This document shows, one piece after another, positions 51,317 through 59,620 of a DNA stretch of 64,000 nt (positions are counted from its first letter, which is position 1; each line of letters opens with the position of its first letter). Below the pieces are notes generated by a model. The model had not been told where the DNA came from. It saw only the letters and a program-made list of their open reading frames with translations, and ran no database searches. The position numbers were made by a program, and so were the translations under genes. This DNA comes from Lachnospiraceae bacterium A2 (GTDB lineage Bacteria; Bacillota; Clostridia; Lachnospirales; Lachnospiraceae): assembly GCA_000403315.2 (NCBI GenBank), contig KE159636.1, positions 1,711,740 to 1,775,739 on the forward strand, read 5' to 3'.

Positions 51317-51823
51317 ATGAAAAACATAGCCATACATACCAAACTTATGTATGCCTTCCAGCGTATCCGCAAAGTTGAAATAAGGCCGGAAACCGGAATT
51401 TCCAAAATGGAATTTTTCGCCCTGCAGGCCATTGGGGGCTATCAGCAGAAAACAGGCCTGCCAGGAATCTATGTGTCGGAACTTGCCAGGAACCTTCGGA
51501 TTGCATCCTCCCAAACATCGCGGATGTTAAAAATCCTGGAGGAACGCGAGCTTATCGGCCGGGAAATAGACAACAGGGACAGGCGGAATACCTATGTTTT
51601 CCTGACAGAGCAGGGCAGGGAGGTGTGCCGGGAAACACAGGATTCCATGAAATGCTTTATGAAGCGGGTCCTGCAGTCCATGGGTGAAGACCGCGTGGAG
51701 GAATTGATCAGCCTTTGCAATGAACTGGCAGAGGTCATGGAGAGAGAAGCCATGAAGAATCCCGGCAGGCCGGATTGGGCTGCGGATCCAAAGCAGCCTG
51801 GAAAGGATAACGGTGACAGTTAA
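51317..51823 (+). CDS. MarR-family regulator of the ABC exporter
   Basis: 168 residues from ATG 51317 (GGGGAAAAG upstream; further in-frame ATGs at 51272 and 51305 are possible). Winged helix: IYVSELARNLRIASSQTSRMLKILEE (recognition part SSQTSRMLKIL) and the wing DNRDRRNTYVFLTEQGREV. The C-terminal 20 residues are polar and probably disordered. It precedes a heterodimeric ABC exporter by 98 bp in the same direction, a common arrangement for drug- or peptide-responsive repressors. The leader contains R3 sequence. Confidence 0.88.
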   Translation: MKNIAIHTKLMYAFQRIRKVEIRPETGISKMEFFALQAIGGYQQKTGLPGIYVSELARNLRIASSQTSRMLKILEERELIGREIDNRDRRNTYVFLTEQGREVCRETQDSMKCFMKRVLQSMGEDRVEELISLCNELAEVMEREAMKNPGRPDWAADPKQPGKDNGDS

Positions 51824-51921
51824 ACACGCCGCGGCAGGCAGCGGGGCATCAAATAGGAGATGTTTGGTAGGCCCATAAGTATGGCGGAACATACTGCATA
51901 GCAGAAAGAGAGGGACTGGGA

Positions 51922-54192
51922 ATGGGAAAAATACTTCAATATCTGGGCAGGTACAAGGCAGCCGTTTTGTGCATTATCCTGCTGCTGATGGCACAGGCAT
52001 ATTGCGACCTGTCACTGCCCCAATATATGTCGGATATTGTGGACATTGGCATCCAGCAAGGCGGGATTGCACATGCATCGCCAGACGAGATGCGCATGGT
52101 AACATTAGAGAACCTCTGCATGTATTTAGATGCGGAAGGGGAGCAGGTCCTGCGTGATTCCTATACTGAAAATCCAGAAGGGAATTTTGAACGGATTTCC
52201 ATGAAGGAAGAAGAATTAGAAGCTTTGGATAAGCTTGTAGGGATGCCCCTTGCTACCATGTCTGCCATGATGGAAGGGATGGGGCTAGACGGGGAAGGCC
52301 TGCGGGCTTTATTTGAAAGCGGGCAGGTGACGAGGGAGCAAATGCTAGAACTGCAGCGGCAGGGCATGGAAGGCATGGAGGAAGGGGACGGGGCAATGAT
52401 CACCCAGAAGGCCAGCCTTGCAGTCCGCAGCGAGTATGAGGCCATGGGATGGGATTTGGGCGGTTACCAGAACCGCTACATGGCTCGTACCGGAGCAAAA
52501 ATGCTTGCCATGGCAGTTGTGATGATGGCGGCTTCCATCCTGGTAGGGCTTTTGGCTGCCCGGTTTTCTGCCCGCCTTGGCATGGAACTGCGGGGGGAAA
52601 TGTTCCAGAATGTAATTTCTTTTTCCAACCGGGAAATGGAGCAGTTTTCCACCGCATCCCTGATTACAAGGAGCACCAACGATATCCAGCAGGTGCAGAT
52701 GGTGACGGTGATTTTGCTGCGCATGGTAATTTATGCGCCCATTATCGGGGCTGGCGGCATTGTAAAGGTAATCGGCACGAAGACCGGGATGGGCTGGATT
52801 ATCGGGGTCGCCGTAGGGAGCATTATCCTGCTGGTAGGCGTCCTGATGTCCGTGACGATGCCGAAATTTAAAAAAATGCAGACGCTGGTGGACCGGCTGA
52901 ATTTAGTTTCAAGGGAAATCCTCACAGGTATCCCGGTAATCCGTGCATTTTCAAGGGAAGCATATGAGGAGCAGCGGTTTGAGGGGGCAAACCGGGATTT
53001 GATGAAAACCCAACTGTTTACCAGCCGCGTCATGTCCATGATGATGCCGGCAATGATGCTGATTATGAACTGCATTACAGTCCTGATTGTATGGTTTGGC
53101 TCCAAAGGCGTGGATTTGGGGAACCTGCAGGTGGGGGACATGATGGCCTTTATCACGTACACGATGCAGATTGTCATGGCATTCCTGATGATTACCATGG
53201 TGTCGGTGATGCTGCCCCGGGCAGGGGTTGCAGCCAAGCGGATTGATGAGGTTATCCGCACCAAGGGGACGGTTTTGGATCCAGTACGCCCAGCCAGGGA
53301 GCCGCAGGCAGGATGGAAGGGAAATATCGAATTTGAAAATGTATCCTTTTCCTATCCGGGCGCCGGGGAACCAGCCATTTCCAATATTTCCTTTACGGCA
53401 GGGCCTGGAAAGACCACAGCCATAATCGGCAGCACTGGGTGCGGGAAGTCTACGCTCCTGAACCTGATTCCCCGGTTTTATGACGTGACTGGGGGCAGGA
53501 TTTTAATGGACGGGGTGGATATCCGGGAACTGGGGCAGAAGGAGCTTAGGGGGCTGATTGGGTATGTGCCCCAGAAAGGGGTGCTCTTTTCCGGCACTAT
53601 TGCCTCCAACCTGCAATTTGCAGGAAATGTTTCAGGGGAAGCTATGGAGGAAGCGGCAGAAATTGCCCAGGCCAAAGAGTTTATCCTTGAAAAAGAGGAG
53701 CAGTACGCAAGCCCCATTGCCCAAGGGGGCGCTAATGTGTCCGGCGGGCAGAAGCAACGGCTTTCCATTGCGAGGGCAGTTGCCAAAAACCCCAAAGTAT
53801 TCCTGTTCGACGACAGCTTTTCCGCACTGGACTATAAGACGGACGTGGCCTTGCGGAAAGCCCTGGCAGATAAGACGAAGGACGCGGCTGTTATTATTGT
53901 GGCCCAGCGCATCAGCACAATCCTTCATGCAGACCAGATTATTGTGCTGGATGATGGGAAAATTGTGGGGATTGGAACCCACCGGGAACTGATGGGGAGC
54001 TGCGGGACGTATCAGGAAATTGCAGCATCCCAGCTATCGGAACGTGAACTGAGGGAAACCTCTGGAACGGCAGGGCAGGGGCTGCAGGAAACTGCAGCGG
54101 GGCAAAATGCCTTGGAAGAACCAGAGATGGGGCAGGAAATGCAGGGCACGTCAGAAGGGACTAAGAAAGAGGAAGGGGGCGCTGCAAAATGA
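51922..54192 (+). CDS. ABC exporter subunit with degenerate catalytic site
   Basis: 756 residues. Type IV exporter fold: membrane domain residues ~1-440 with a long extracytoplasmic insert of ~120 residues between the first two helices (Glu/Met-rich, about 45-165). Nucleotide-binding domain from ~455: Walker A GSTGCGKST, signature VSGGQKQR, Walker B VFLFDDSFSALD, in which Asp replaces the catalytic Glu. The C-terminal ~55 residues are Gln/Glu/Gly-rich. Asp in Walker B marks the non-catalytic half of heterodimeric exporters such as TM287/288 or BmrCD. It overlaps the partner gene by 4 bp (ATGA). Substrate unknown; drug or peptide export is typical. Confidence 0.9.
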   Translation: MGKILQYLGRYKAAVLCIILLLMAQAYCDLSLPQYMSDIVDIGIQQGGIAHASPDEMRMVTLENLCMYLDAEGEQVLRDSYTENPEGNFERISMKEEELEALDKLVGMPLATMSAMMEGMGLDGEGLRALFESGQVTREQMLELQRQGMEGMEEGDGAMITQKASLAVRSEYEAMGWDLGGYQNRYMARTGAKMLAMAVVMMAASILVGLLAARFSARLGMELRGEMFQNVISFSNREMEQFSTASLITRSTNDIQQVQMVTVILLRMVIYAPIIGAGGIVKVIGTKTGMGWIIGVAVGSIILLVGVLMSVTMPKFKKMQTLVDRLNLVSREILTGIPVIRAFSREAYEEQRFEGANRDLMKTQLFTSRVMSMMMPAMMLIMNCITVLIVWFGSKGVDLGNLQVGDMMAFITYTMQIVMAFLMITMVSVMLPRAGVAAKRIDEVIRTKGTVLDPVRPAREPQAGWKGNIEFENVSFSYPGAGEPAISNISFTAGPGKTTAIIGSTGCGKSTLLNLIPRFYDVTGGRILMDGVDIRELGQKELRGLIGYVPQKGVLFSGTIASNLQFAGNVSGEAMEEAAEIAQAKEFILEKEEQYASPIAQGGANVSGGQKQRLSIARAVAKNPKVFLFDDSFSALDYKTDVALRKALADKTKDAAVIIVAQRISTILHADQIIVLDDGKIVGIGTHRELMGSCGTYQEIAASQLSERELRETSGTAGQGLQETAAGQNALEEPEMGQEMQGTSEGTKKEEGGAAK

Positions 54193-56030
54193 GCGAGCCA
54201 AAGCGGAGAATGCGGATGGGCCATGGGCATGGGCCGGGCGCAGGCATGGCGCCGGGAGAAAAGGCAAAAAACTTCCGCGGCACCATCCAAAAATTAATAC
54301 AGTATATGGGGAATTACAAAATCGGCGTTATGGTGGTGATGCTGTTTGCAGTTGCTTCAACGGTTTTTGGCATTGCAGGGCCGAAGATTCTAGGGCAGGC
54401 CACTACGGAGCTTTTTAACGGCCTGGTGGCAAAGGTGTCGGGCAATGGGGAGATTGACTTTGGGAAAATCGGGGAAATCCTGCTGTTTCTAGTCAGCGTC
54501 TACCTCGTCAGCGCTGCCTGCTCCTTTATCCAAAGCTTTCTTATGACTGGGATTACACAGAAAATATGTTTCCGGTTCCGGGCAGACATTTCCAGCAAAA
54601 TTAACCGGATGCCCATGAAATATTTTGAGTCCCGGACAGTGGGGGAGGTGCTCTCCCGGATTACCAATGATGTGGATACTTTGGGGCAGGGGCTGAACCA
54701 GAGCGTGGCCCAACTGATTACCTCGGTGGCGACGCTGGTGGGCATCCTGGTAATGATGCTGAGCATCAGCCCGGTAATGACGCTGATTGCACTGGTTATC
54801 CTCCCAGTGTCTGCCGCCCTGATTGGGGTTGTGGTGAAATTTTCCCAGAAATACTTCGTGGCTCAGCAGAAATACCTTGGGGAAATCAACGGGCAGGTGG
54901 AGGAAGTGTTCAGTGGCCATACCATTGTGAAAGCATTTAATAAGGAAGAAGATATGGTAAAAACCTTCCATGAAACCAATGGCATCTTATACCAGTCTGC
55001 ATGGAAATCCCAGTTTTTGTCCGGGATGATGCAGCCGATTATGGGGTTTGTAGGGAACCTTGGATACGTAGCAGTAGCCGTGGCGGGCGGGATGCTTGCC
55101 ATCCGGGGCAGCATAGAGGTAGGGGAAATCCAGTCCTTTATCCAGTACGTCCGCCAGTTCACCCAACCTATTGCCCAGGTGGCGCAGGTTTCCAATATGC
55201 TGCAGTCCACGGCAGCGGCAGCGGAGCGGGTCTTTGAGTTCCTTGGGGAAGACGAGGAAGATGTGGCAGCGGAAAACCCGGTTCACCTTCCCAGCATGGA
55301 GGGCAGGGTGGATTTTTCCCATGTGCAGTTTGGCTATGACGCGGATAAAATTGTCATCCATGACTTTAACTGCCAGGTAGAGCCCGGGCAGACGGTGGCA
55401 ATCGTAGGCCCTACCGGAGCTGGGAAAACGACGATGGTAAAATTGCTGCTGCGGTTCTATGATGTGCAGAAGGGCAGCATTCAGGTGGACGGCCATGACT
55501 TAAGGGAGTTTAGCCGCAGTGAGCTGCGGGAAAATTTTGGCATGGTCCTGCAGGATACATGGCTGTTTCAGGGCACAATTATGGAAAATATCCGGTATGG
55601 CAGGCTGGACGCTACCGACGAGGAAGTGGTGGCTGCTGCAAAAGCTGCCCATGCCCACCATTTTATTTCCACCCTGCCTGGGGGCTACCATATGGAACTG
55701 AATGAGGACGCCAGCAATGTGTCCCAGGGGCAGAAACAGCTCCTTACCATTGCCAGGGCGATCCTTGCAGATAACCCAATCATGATTTTGGATGAAGCCA
55801 CTTCCTCTGTGGACACCCGCACGGAGGGGCGCATCCAGAAAGCCATGAATAACCTGATGAAAGGCAGGACCAGCTTTGTCATTGCCCACCGGCTTTCCAC
55901 TATTAAGGATGCAGATGTGATTCTGGTGATGAAGGACGGGGACATTATAGAGCAGGGGAACCATCAGGGGCTGCTGGCGAAGGGCGGGTTTTATGCGGAG
56001 CTGTATAATTCCCAGTTTGAGGTGGCATAA
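54189..56030 (+). CDS. ABC exporter subunit with consensus catalytic site
   Basis: 613 residues. Met/Gly/His-rich N-terminus (~1-25), six membrane helices up to ~330, nucleotide-binding domain with Walker A GPTGAGKTT, signature VSQGQKQL and Walker B IMILDEATSSVD carrying the catalytic Glu. Partner of the preceding subunit, forming a heterodimer with one active site; the non-consensus signature (SQGQ) belongs to this half. Start ATG lies inside the previous stop (ATGA), indicating translational coupling. Regulated with it by the MarR gene (inference). Confidence 0.92.
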   Translation: MSEPKRRMRMGHGHGPGAGMAPGEKAKNFRGTIQKLIQYMGNYKIGVMVVMLFAVASTVFGIAGPKILGQATTELFNGLVAKVSGNGEIDFGKIGEILLFLVSVYLVSAACSFIQSFLMTGITQKICFRFRADISSKINRMPMKYFESRTVGEVLSRITNDVDTLGQGLNQSVAQLITSVATLVGILVMMLSISPVMTLIALVILPVSAALIGVVVKFSQKYFVAQQKYLGEINGQVEEVFSGHTIVKAFNKEEDMVKTFHETNGILYQSAWKSQFLSGMMQPIMGFVGNLGYVAVAVAGGMLAIRGSIEVGEIQSFIQYVRQFTQPIAQVAQVSNMLQSTAAAAERVFEFLGEDEEDVAAENPVHLPSMEGRVDFSHVQFGYDADKIVIHDFNCQVEPGQTVAIVGPTGAGKTTMVKLLLRFYDVQKGSIQVDGHDLREFSRSELRENFGMVLQDTWLFQGTIMENIRYGRLDATDEEVVAAAKAAHAHHFISTLPGGYHMELNEDASNVSQGQKQLLTIARAILADNPIMILDEATSSVDTRTEGRIQKAMNNLMKGRTSFVIAHRLSTIKDADVILVMKDGDIIEQGNHQGLLAKGGFYAELYNSQFEVA

Positions 56031-56068
56031 GGGCAGCTTTGGCATACTGTAGTGAAATAACCATTTGT

Positions 56069-56100
56069 AAAGGGCAGTATGGGCAACCGTCCTGCCCTTT
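56069..56100. other. Hairpin between convergent genes
   Basis: AAAGGGCAG and CTGCCCTTT pair perfectly around 14 bases, without a T-run. Possibly a weak bidirectional terminator. Confidence 0.4.
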
Positions 56101-56136
56101 GTGAAATTGTTTTGGAAACTTACGAAAATAGAAAAG

Positions 56137-56673
56137 TTAGGATAGGTTGTATTCCCTGAGCAGTGATGTGTTGCGGGAAATCTGCCTTGCATGCATATCC
56201 AGAGTCCCATGGATGATGCGGAATTCCGCTTGGGATTCTACATTCATTTCTTTTTGGGAAACGTAAAATTCTTCTGTCAGATAATAGTTCTTGCTGACGA
56301 TGTTTTCCAAGCTGTCCATGCGCTGCTCCATACCATCCATGCGCTGCTCCATACCATCCATGCGTAGTTCTATGCCGTCCATGCGCTGTTCTAAACCATC
56401 CATACGCTGTTCCAAGCTGTCCATGCGCTGTTCTAAACCATCCATACGCTGTTCCAAGCTGTCCATGTGCTGCTCCAGACTATCCATACGCTGCTCTAAG
56501 TTATCCATACGCTGTTCTAAACTGTCCATGCGCTGCTCCATCCTGTCCATATGCCCTTCAATTCTGTCTAGGCGCATGTCAATTTTTTTCAGGTGCTCCT
56601 GCGTACCAGCCATTCCGCCTTTTAGCTCCTGCAGCCCAGCCAGGATAAAATCCAGCTTTTGGTCTTCTGTCAT
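56137..56673 (-). CDS. Heptad-repeat coiled-coil protein
   Basis: 178 residues from ATG 56673 with AGAAGGAGG upstream. Residues ~43-126 are eleven to twelve near-identical seven-residue units of the type D-x-LEQRM, a textbook coiled coil long enough for about 12 nm. A short N-terminal helix (MTEDQKLDFILAGLQELKGG) and a C-terminal tail (FYVSQKEMNVESQ) flank it. No membrane segment. Similar small coiled-coil proteins are annotated only as hypothetical; roles such as scaffold or oligomerisation are guesses. Transcribed divergently from nrdD. Confidence 0.75.
   Translation of the reverse strand: MTEDQKLDFILAGLQELKGGMAGTQEHLKKIDMRLDRIEGHMDRMEQRMDSLEQRMDNLEQRMDSLEQHMDSLEQRMDGLEQRMDSLEQRMDGLEQRMDGIELRMDGMEQRMDGMEQRMDSLENIVSKNYYLTEEFYVSQKEMNVESQAEFRIIHGTLDMHARQISRNTSLLREYNLS
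56293..56547 (-). repeat. 21-bp coding tandem repeat
   Basis: About twelve units of 21 bp that encode the D-x-[LM]-EQRM heptads. Being a multiple of three, slippage would change coiled-coil length without breaking the frame. Confidence 0.8.
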
Positions 56674-56758
56674 ATCATTCACCTCCTTCTTTTCTGGATG
56701 GTATAATTGTACCATGCCGCAGGAAAAAAGTCCACGGTAATTCCAAAAAACTGTGCTA

Positions 56759-56856
56759 TTGACTTCTGGGCCATAGCATGGTAAGATATTGTCCAATACA
56801 CAATATATAGTATAAAAAAGCTAAAAAATTCAAAAAACCAACTAGATATATAGAGT
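56759..56856 (+). promoter_or_regulatory. nrdDG promoter with NrdR-like boxes
   Basis: TTGACT (56759-56764) and TAAGAT (56782-56787) are 17 bp apart. ACACAATATATAGTAT (56798-56813) is close to the NrdR box consensus, and a weaker version ACTAGATATATAGAGT follows at 56841-56856, 43 bp downstream (about four helical turns). Both lie after the promoter, suited to repression by NrdR. Confidence 0.65.
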
Positions 56857-56884
56857 TAACTATTTAAAATGCAGGAGGGAAATT

Positions 56885-59014
56885 ATGGATAAATCGTTCA
56901 AAGTCATCAAAAAAGACGGGACAAAGGAGGATTTCAACGTACAGAAAGTCGTGGTTGCCGTAAACAAATCTGCCTACCGGGCGCTGATTACATTTACGGA
57001 GGAGGAATTAAATTTCATCTGCCAGTTTGTGGAGGAGAAAGTGGAATCCATGGGCATTGCAGAAGTGAAAATAGCCCAGATGCACAATATTGTGGAAGGG
57101 GCGCTGGAGAAGGTAAACCCAGTGGTGGCAAAAAGCTACCGGGATTACAGGAACTACAAGCAGGATTTTGTGCAGATGCTGGACGAAGTCTATAAAAAGA
57201 GCCAGTCCATCATGTACATTGGAGACAAGGAAAATTCCAACACAGACAGCGCATTGGTATCCACCAAGCGGAGCCTGATTTTTAACCAATTGAATAAAGA
57301 GCTGTACCAGAAGTTTTTCATGACTACTGAGGAGATTCAGGCCTGCCGGGACGGATACCTCTATGTCCATGACATGTCCGCAAGGCGGGACACCATGAAC
57401 TGCTGCCTGTTTGACGTGGAAAATGTGCTGCGGGGCGGGTTTGAGATGGGCAATTTGTGGTACAATGAGCCAAAAACCTTGGACGTGGCTTTTGATGTTA
57501 TCGGGGATATTGTGCTGAGCGCAGCAAGCCAGCAGTACGGCGGGTTTACCGTGCCCAGCGTGGAAAAGATTTTAGAGCCCTATGCAGAAAAATCTTACAT
57601 AAAATATAAAGAAAAATACATAAGCCTTGGGCTTTCCGAGGAACGGGCGGAAGAAGAAACCATGAAGGACATTGCCCGGGATTTTGAGCAGGGCGTCCAG
57701 GGGTGGGAATACAAATTTAATTCCGTGTCCTCCAGCCGTGGGGACTATCCCTTCATAACCATGACTTTTGGGACAGGGACGGGGAAATTTGCCAGGATGG
57801 CTTCCACCGCCATGCTGGAAGTGCGCAGGAAGGGGCAGGGGAAGGCAGGCTGCAGGAAGCCGGTGCTGTTCCCGAAATTGGTGTTCCTTTATGACGAGAA
57901 CCTCCATGGGCCGGGAAAGGAATTGGAGGACGTGTTTGAGATTGGGATTGAATGTTCCCGGAAAACCATGTACCCGGACTGGCTGAGCCTTACCGGGAAA
58001 GGCTATATTTCCAGCATGTATAAGCAGTATGGGGAAATTATCAGCCCCATGGGATGCCGTGCATTTTTATCCCCCTGGTATGTGAAAGGCGGCATGAACC
58101 CGGCGGACGGGACAGACCGTCCAGTATTTGTAGGCCGGTTCAATATTGGGGTAGTCAGCCTGCACCTTCCCATGATTTTGGCGAAATCAAGGCAGGAGAG
58201 CCGGGATTTTTACGAGGTGCTGGACTATTACCTTGAATTAATCCGGCAGCTCCATATCCGCACCTATGCGTATTTAGGGGAAATGCGGGCAAGCACCAAC
58301 CCCCTTGCTTACTGCGAAGGCGGGTTTTACGGCGGGCACCTTGGCATCCACGACAAAATTAAGCCCCTTTTAAAAACTGCTACGGCCTCCTTTGGGATTA
58401 CTGCATTTAATGAATTGCAGCAGCTTTACAATGGGAAATCCTTGGTGGAGGACGGCCAGTTTGCCATTGAGGTGCTGGAGCATATCAATGAAAAAATCAA
58501 TGAATTTAAAAAGGCGGACGGGAACCTCTATGCCATTTATGCTACCCCGGCAGAAAACCTCTGCGGCCTGCAGGTTAAGCAATTCCGCAAGAAATACGGC
58601 ATTGTAGAAAATGTGTCCGACCGGGAATATGTCAGCAACGGTTTCCATTGCCATGTGACGGAGGACATTACCCCCATTCAGAAGCAGGATTTGGAATACC
58701 GTTTCTGGGAACTGAGCAACGGGGGGAAAATCCAGTATGTGAAATATCCCATTGACTACAACAAAGAAGCCGTGAAAACGCTGGTAAGGCGCGCCATGGA
58801 TATGGGATTTTATGAAGGGGTGAACCTTTCCCTTTCTTACTGCGACGACTGCGGGCATCAGGAGCTGGAGATGGACGTGTGCCCCAAATGCGGCAGCCGC
58901 AACTTGACTAAGATTGAGCGGATGAACGGTTACCTGTCCTATTCCCGGGTGAAAGGCGACACAAGGCTCAATGACGCCAAGATGGCGGAAATCAAAGAGC
59001 GCAGGAGCATGTAA
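56885..59014 (+). CDS. nrdD: Anaerobic ribonucleoside-triphosphate reductase (class III)
   Basis: 709 residues. An N-terminal ATP-cone (residues ~3-90, beginning FKVIKKDGTKEDFNVQKVV) senses ATP/dATP. The catalytic barrel includes DMSARRDTMNCCLFD and GEMRASTNPLAYCEGGF. C-terminal zinc motif CDDCGHQELEMDVCPKC and the glycyl-radical region ERMNGYLSYSR with G682. It makes dNTPs from NTPs without oxygen, using formate or thioredoxin-type reductants depending on subtype. Activated by NrdG, encoded 40 bp downstream. NrdR-like boxes lie upstream. GGAGGG precedes the ATG. Confidence 0.95.
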   Translation: MDKSFKVIKKDGTKEDFNVQKVVVAVNKSAYRALITFTEEELNFICQFVEEKVESMGIAEVKIAQMHNIVEGALEKVNPVVAKSYRDYRNYKQDFVQMLDEVYKKSQSIMYIGDKENSNTDSALVSTKRSLIFNQLNKELYQKFFMTTEEIQACRDGYLYVHDMSARRDTMNCCLFDVENVLRGGFEMGNLWYNEPKTLDVAFDVIGDIVLSAASQQYGGFTVPSVEKILEPYAEKSYIKYKEKYISLGLSEERAEEETMKDIARDFEQGVQGWEYKFNSVSSSRGDYPFITMTFGTGTGKFARMASTAMLEVRRKGQGKAGCRKPVLFPKLVFLYDENLHGPGKELEDVFEIGIECSRKTMYPDWLSLTGKGYISSMYKQYGEIISPMGCRAFLSPWYVKGGMNPADGTDRPVFVGRFNIGVVSLHLPMILAKSRQESRDFYEVLDYYLELIRQLHIRTYAYLGEMRASTNPLAYCEGGFYGGHLGIHDKIKPLLKTATASFGITAFNELQQLYNGKSLVEDGQFAIEVLEHINEKINEFKKADGNLYAIYATPAENLCGLQVKQFRKKYGIVENVSDREYVSNGFHCHVTEDITPIQKQDLEYRFWELSNGGKIQYVKYPIDYNKEAVKTLVRRAMDMGFYEGVNLSLSYCDDCGHQELEMDVCPKCGSRNLTKIERMNGYLSYSRVKGDTRLNDAKMAEIKERRSM

Positions 59015-59054
59015 TAATAGAAACCGAAGAATGCAGGGCATGTAAGGAGAACAT

Positions 59055-59546
59055 ATGAGATACCACAACATAACGAAAGATGATATGCTAAACGGCGACG
59101 GGCTCCGGGTGGTCCTGTGGGTGTCCGGCTGCTCCCATTGCTGTAAGGGATGCCATAACCCCATCACCTGGGATCCCAATGGGGGGCTTGCCTTCGACGG
59201 GGAGGCGAAGGAAGAAATTTTTGCGGAGCTTGCCAAGGACTATATTTCTGGAATTACCCTGAGCGGTGGGGATCCCCTGTATTTTGGCAACCGTTCCGAC
59301 GTGCTGCGGTTCGTCCGGGAACTGAAAGGGAAGTTCCCGGAAAAAACCGTCTGGCTATACACAGGGTTTGTGTGGGAAACCATTTCCGGGCTTGAAATTA
59401 TGGACTATATAGATGTGCTGGTGGATGGCGAATTTCAGGAAGGGCAGAAAAATACCCAGCTTTATTGGCGGGGCAGCGCGAACCAGCGGGTCATAAACGT
59501 CCCGGCCAGCCGTGCGGAAGGGAAACTGGTGCTGCATTGCAGGTGA
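59055..59546 (+). CDS. nrdG: Anaerobic ribonucleotide reductase activating protein (radical SAM)
   Basis: 163 residues. Radical SAM motif GCSHCCKGCHNP gives C-X3-C-X2-C for the [4Fe-4S] cluster; GLRVVLWVSGC precedes it and SGGDPLYF is the SAM-binding GGD/E-type motif. It generates the glycyl radical on NrdD. AAGGAG ribosome binding site; same operon as nrdD. Confidence 0.94.
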   Translation: MRYHNITKDDMLNGDGLRVVLWVSGCSHCCKGCHNPITWDPNGGLAFDGEAKEEIFAELAKDYISGITLSGGDPLYFGNRSDVLRFVRELKGKFPEKTVWLYTGFVWETISGLEIMDYIDVLVDGEFQEGQKNTQLYWRGSANQRVINVPASRAEGKLVLHCR

Positions 59547-59553
59547 TATCCCT

Positions 59554-59582
59554 TGACATTTTTTTCAGGAACGCTTATAGTA
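59554..59582 (+). promoter_or_regulatory. Promoter of the decarboxylase gene
   Basis: TTGACA (59554-59559) and TATAGT (59577-59582) are 17 bp apart, just after nrdG and 39 bp before the next start codon. Confidence 0.65.
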
Positions 59583-59620
59583 ATGAAGCAGAATCTGACA
59601 GTGAAGGAGAAATAGCCCCA

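Noticed and set aside
52161..53264. Minus-strand frames opposite the ABC exporter genes
   Set aside because: Antisense shadows of hydrophobic coding sequence without initiation signals.
56293..56547. Could the short tandem repeats be a CRISPR array?
   Set aside because: Units are contiguous 21-bp coding repeats without spacers, and no cas genes are present.
56291..56740. 149-codon Ser/Met/Cys-rich plus-strand frame
   Set aside because: Antisense reading of the 21-bp heptad repeats; the minus-strand coiled coil has a strong ribosome binding site.
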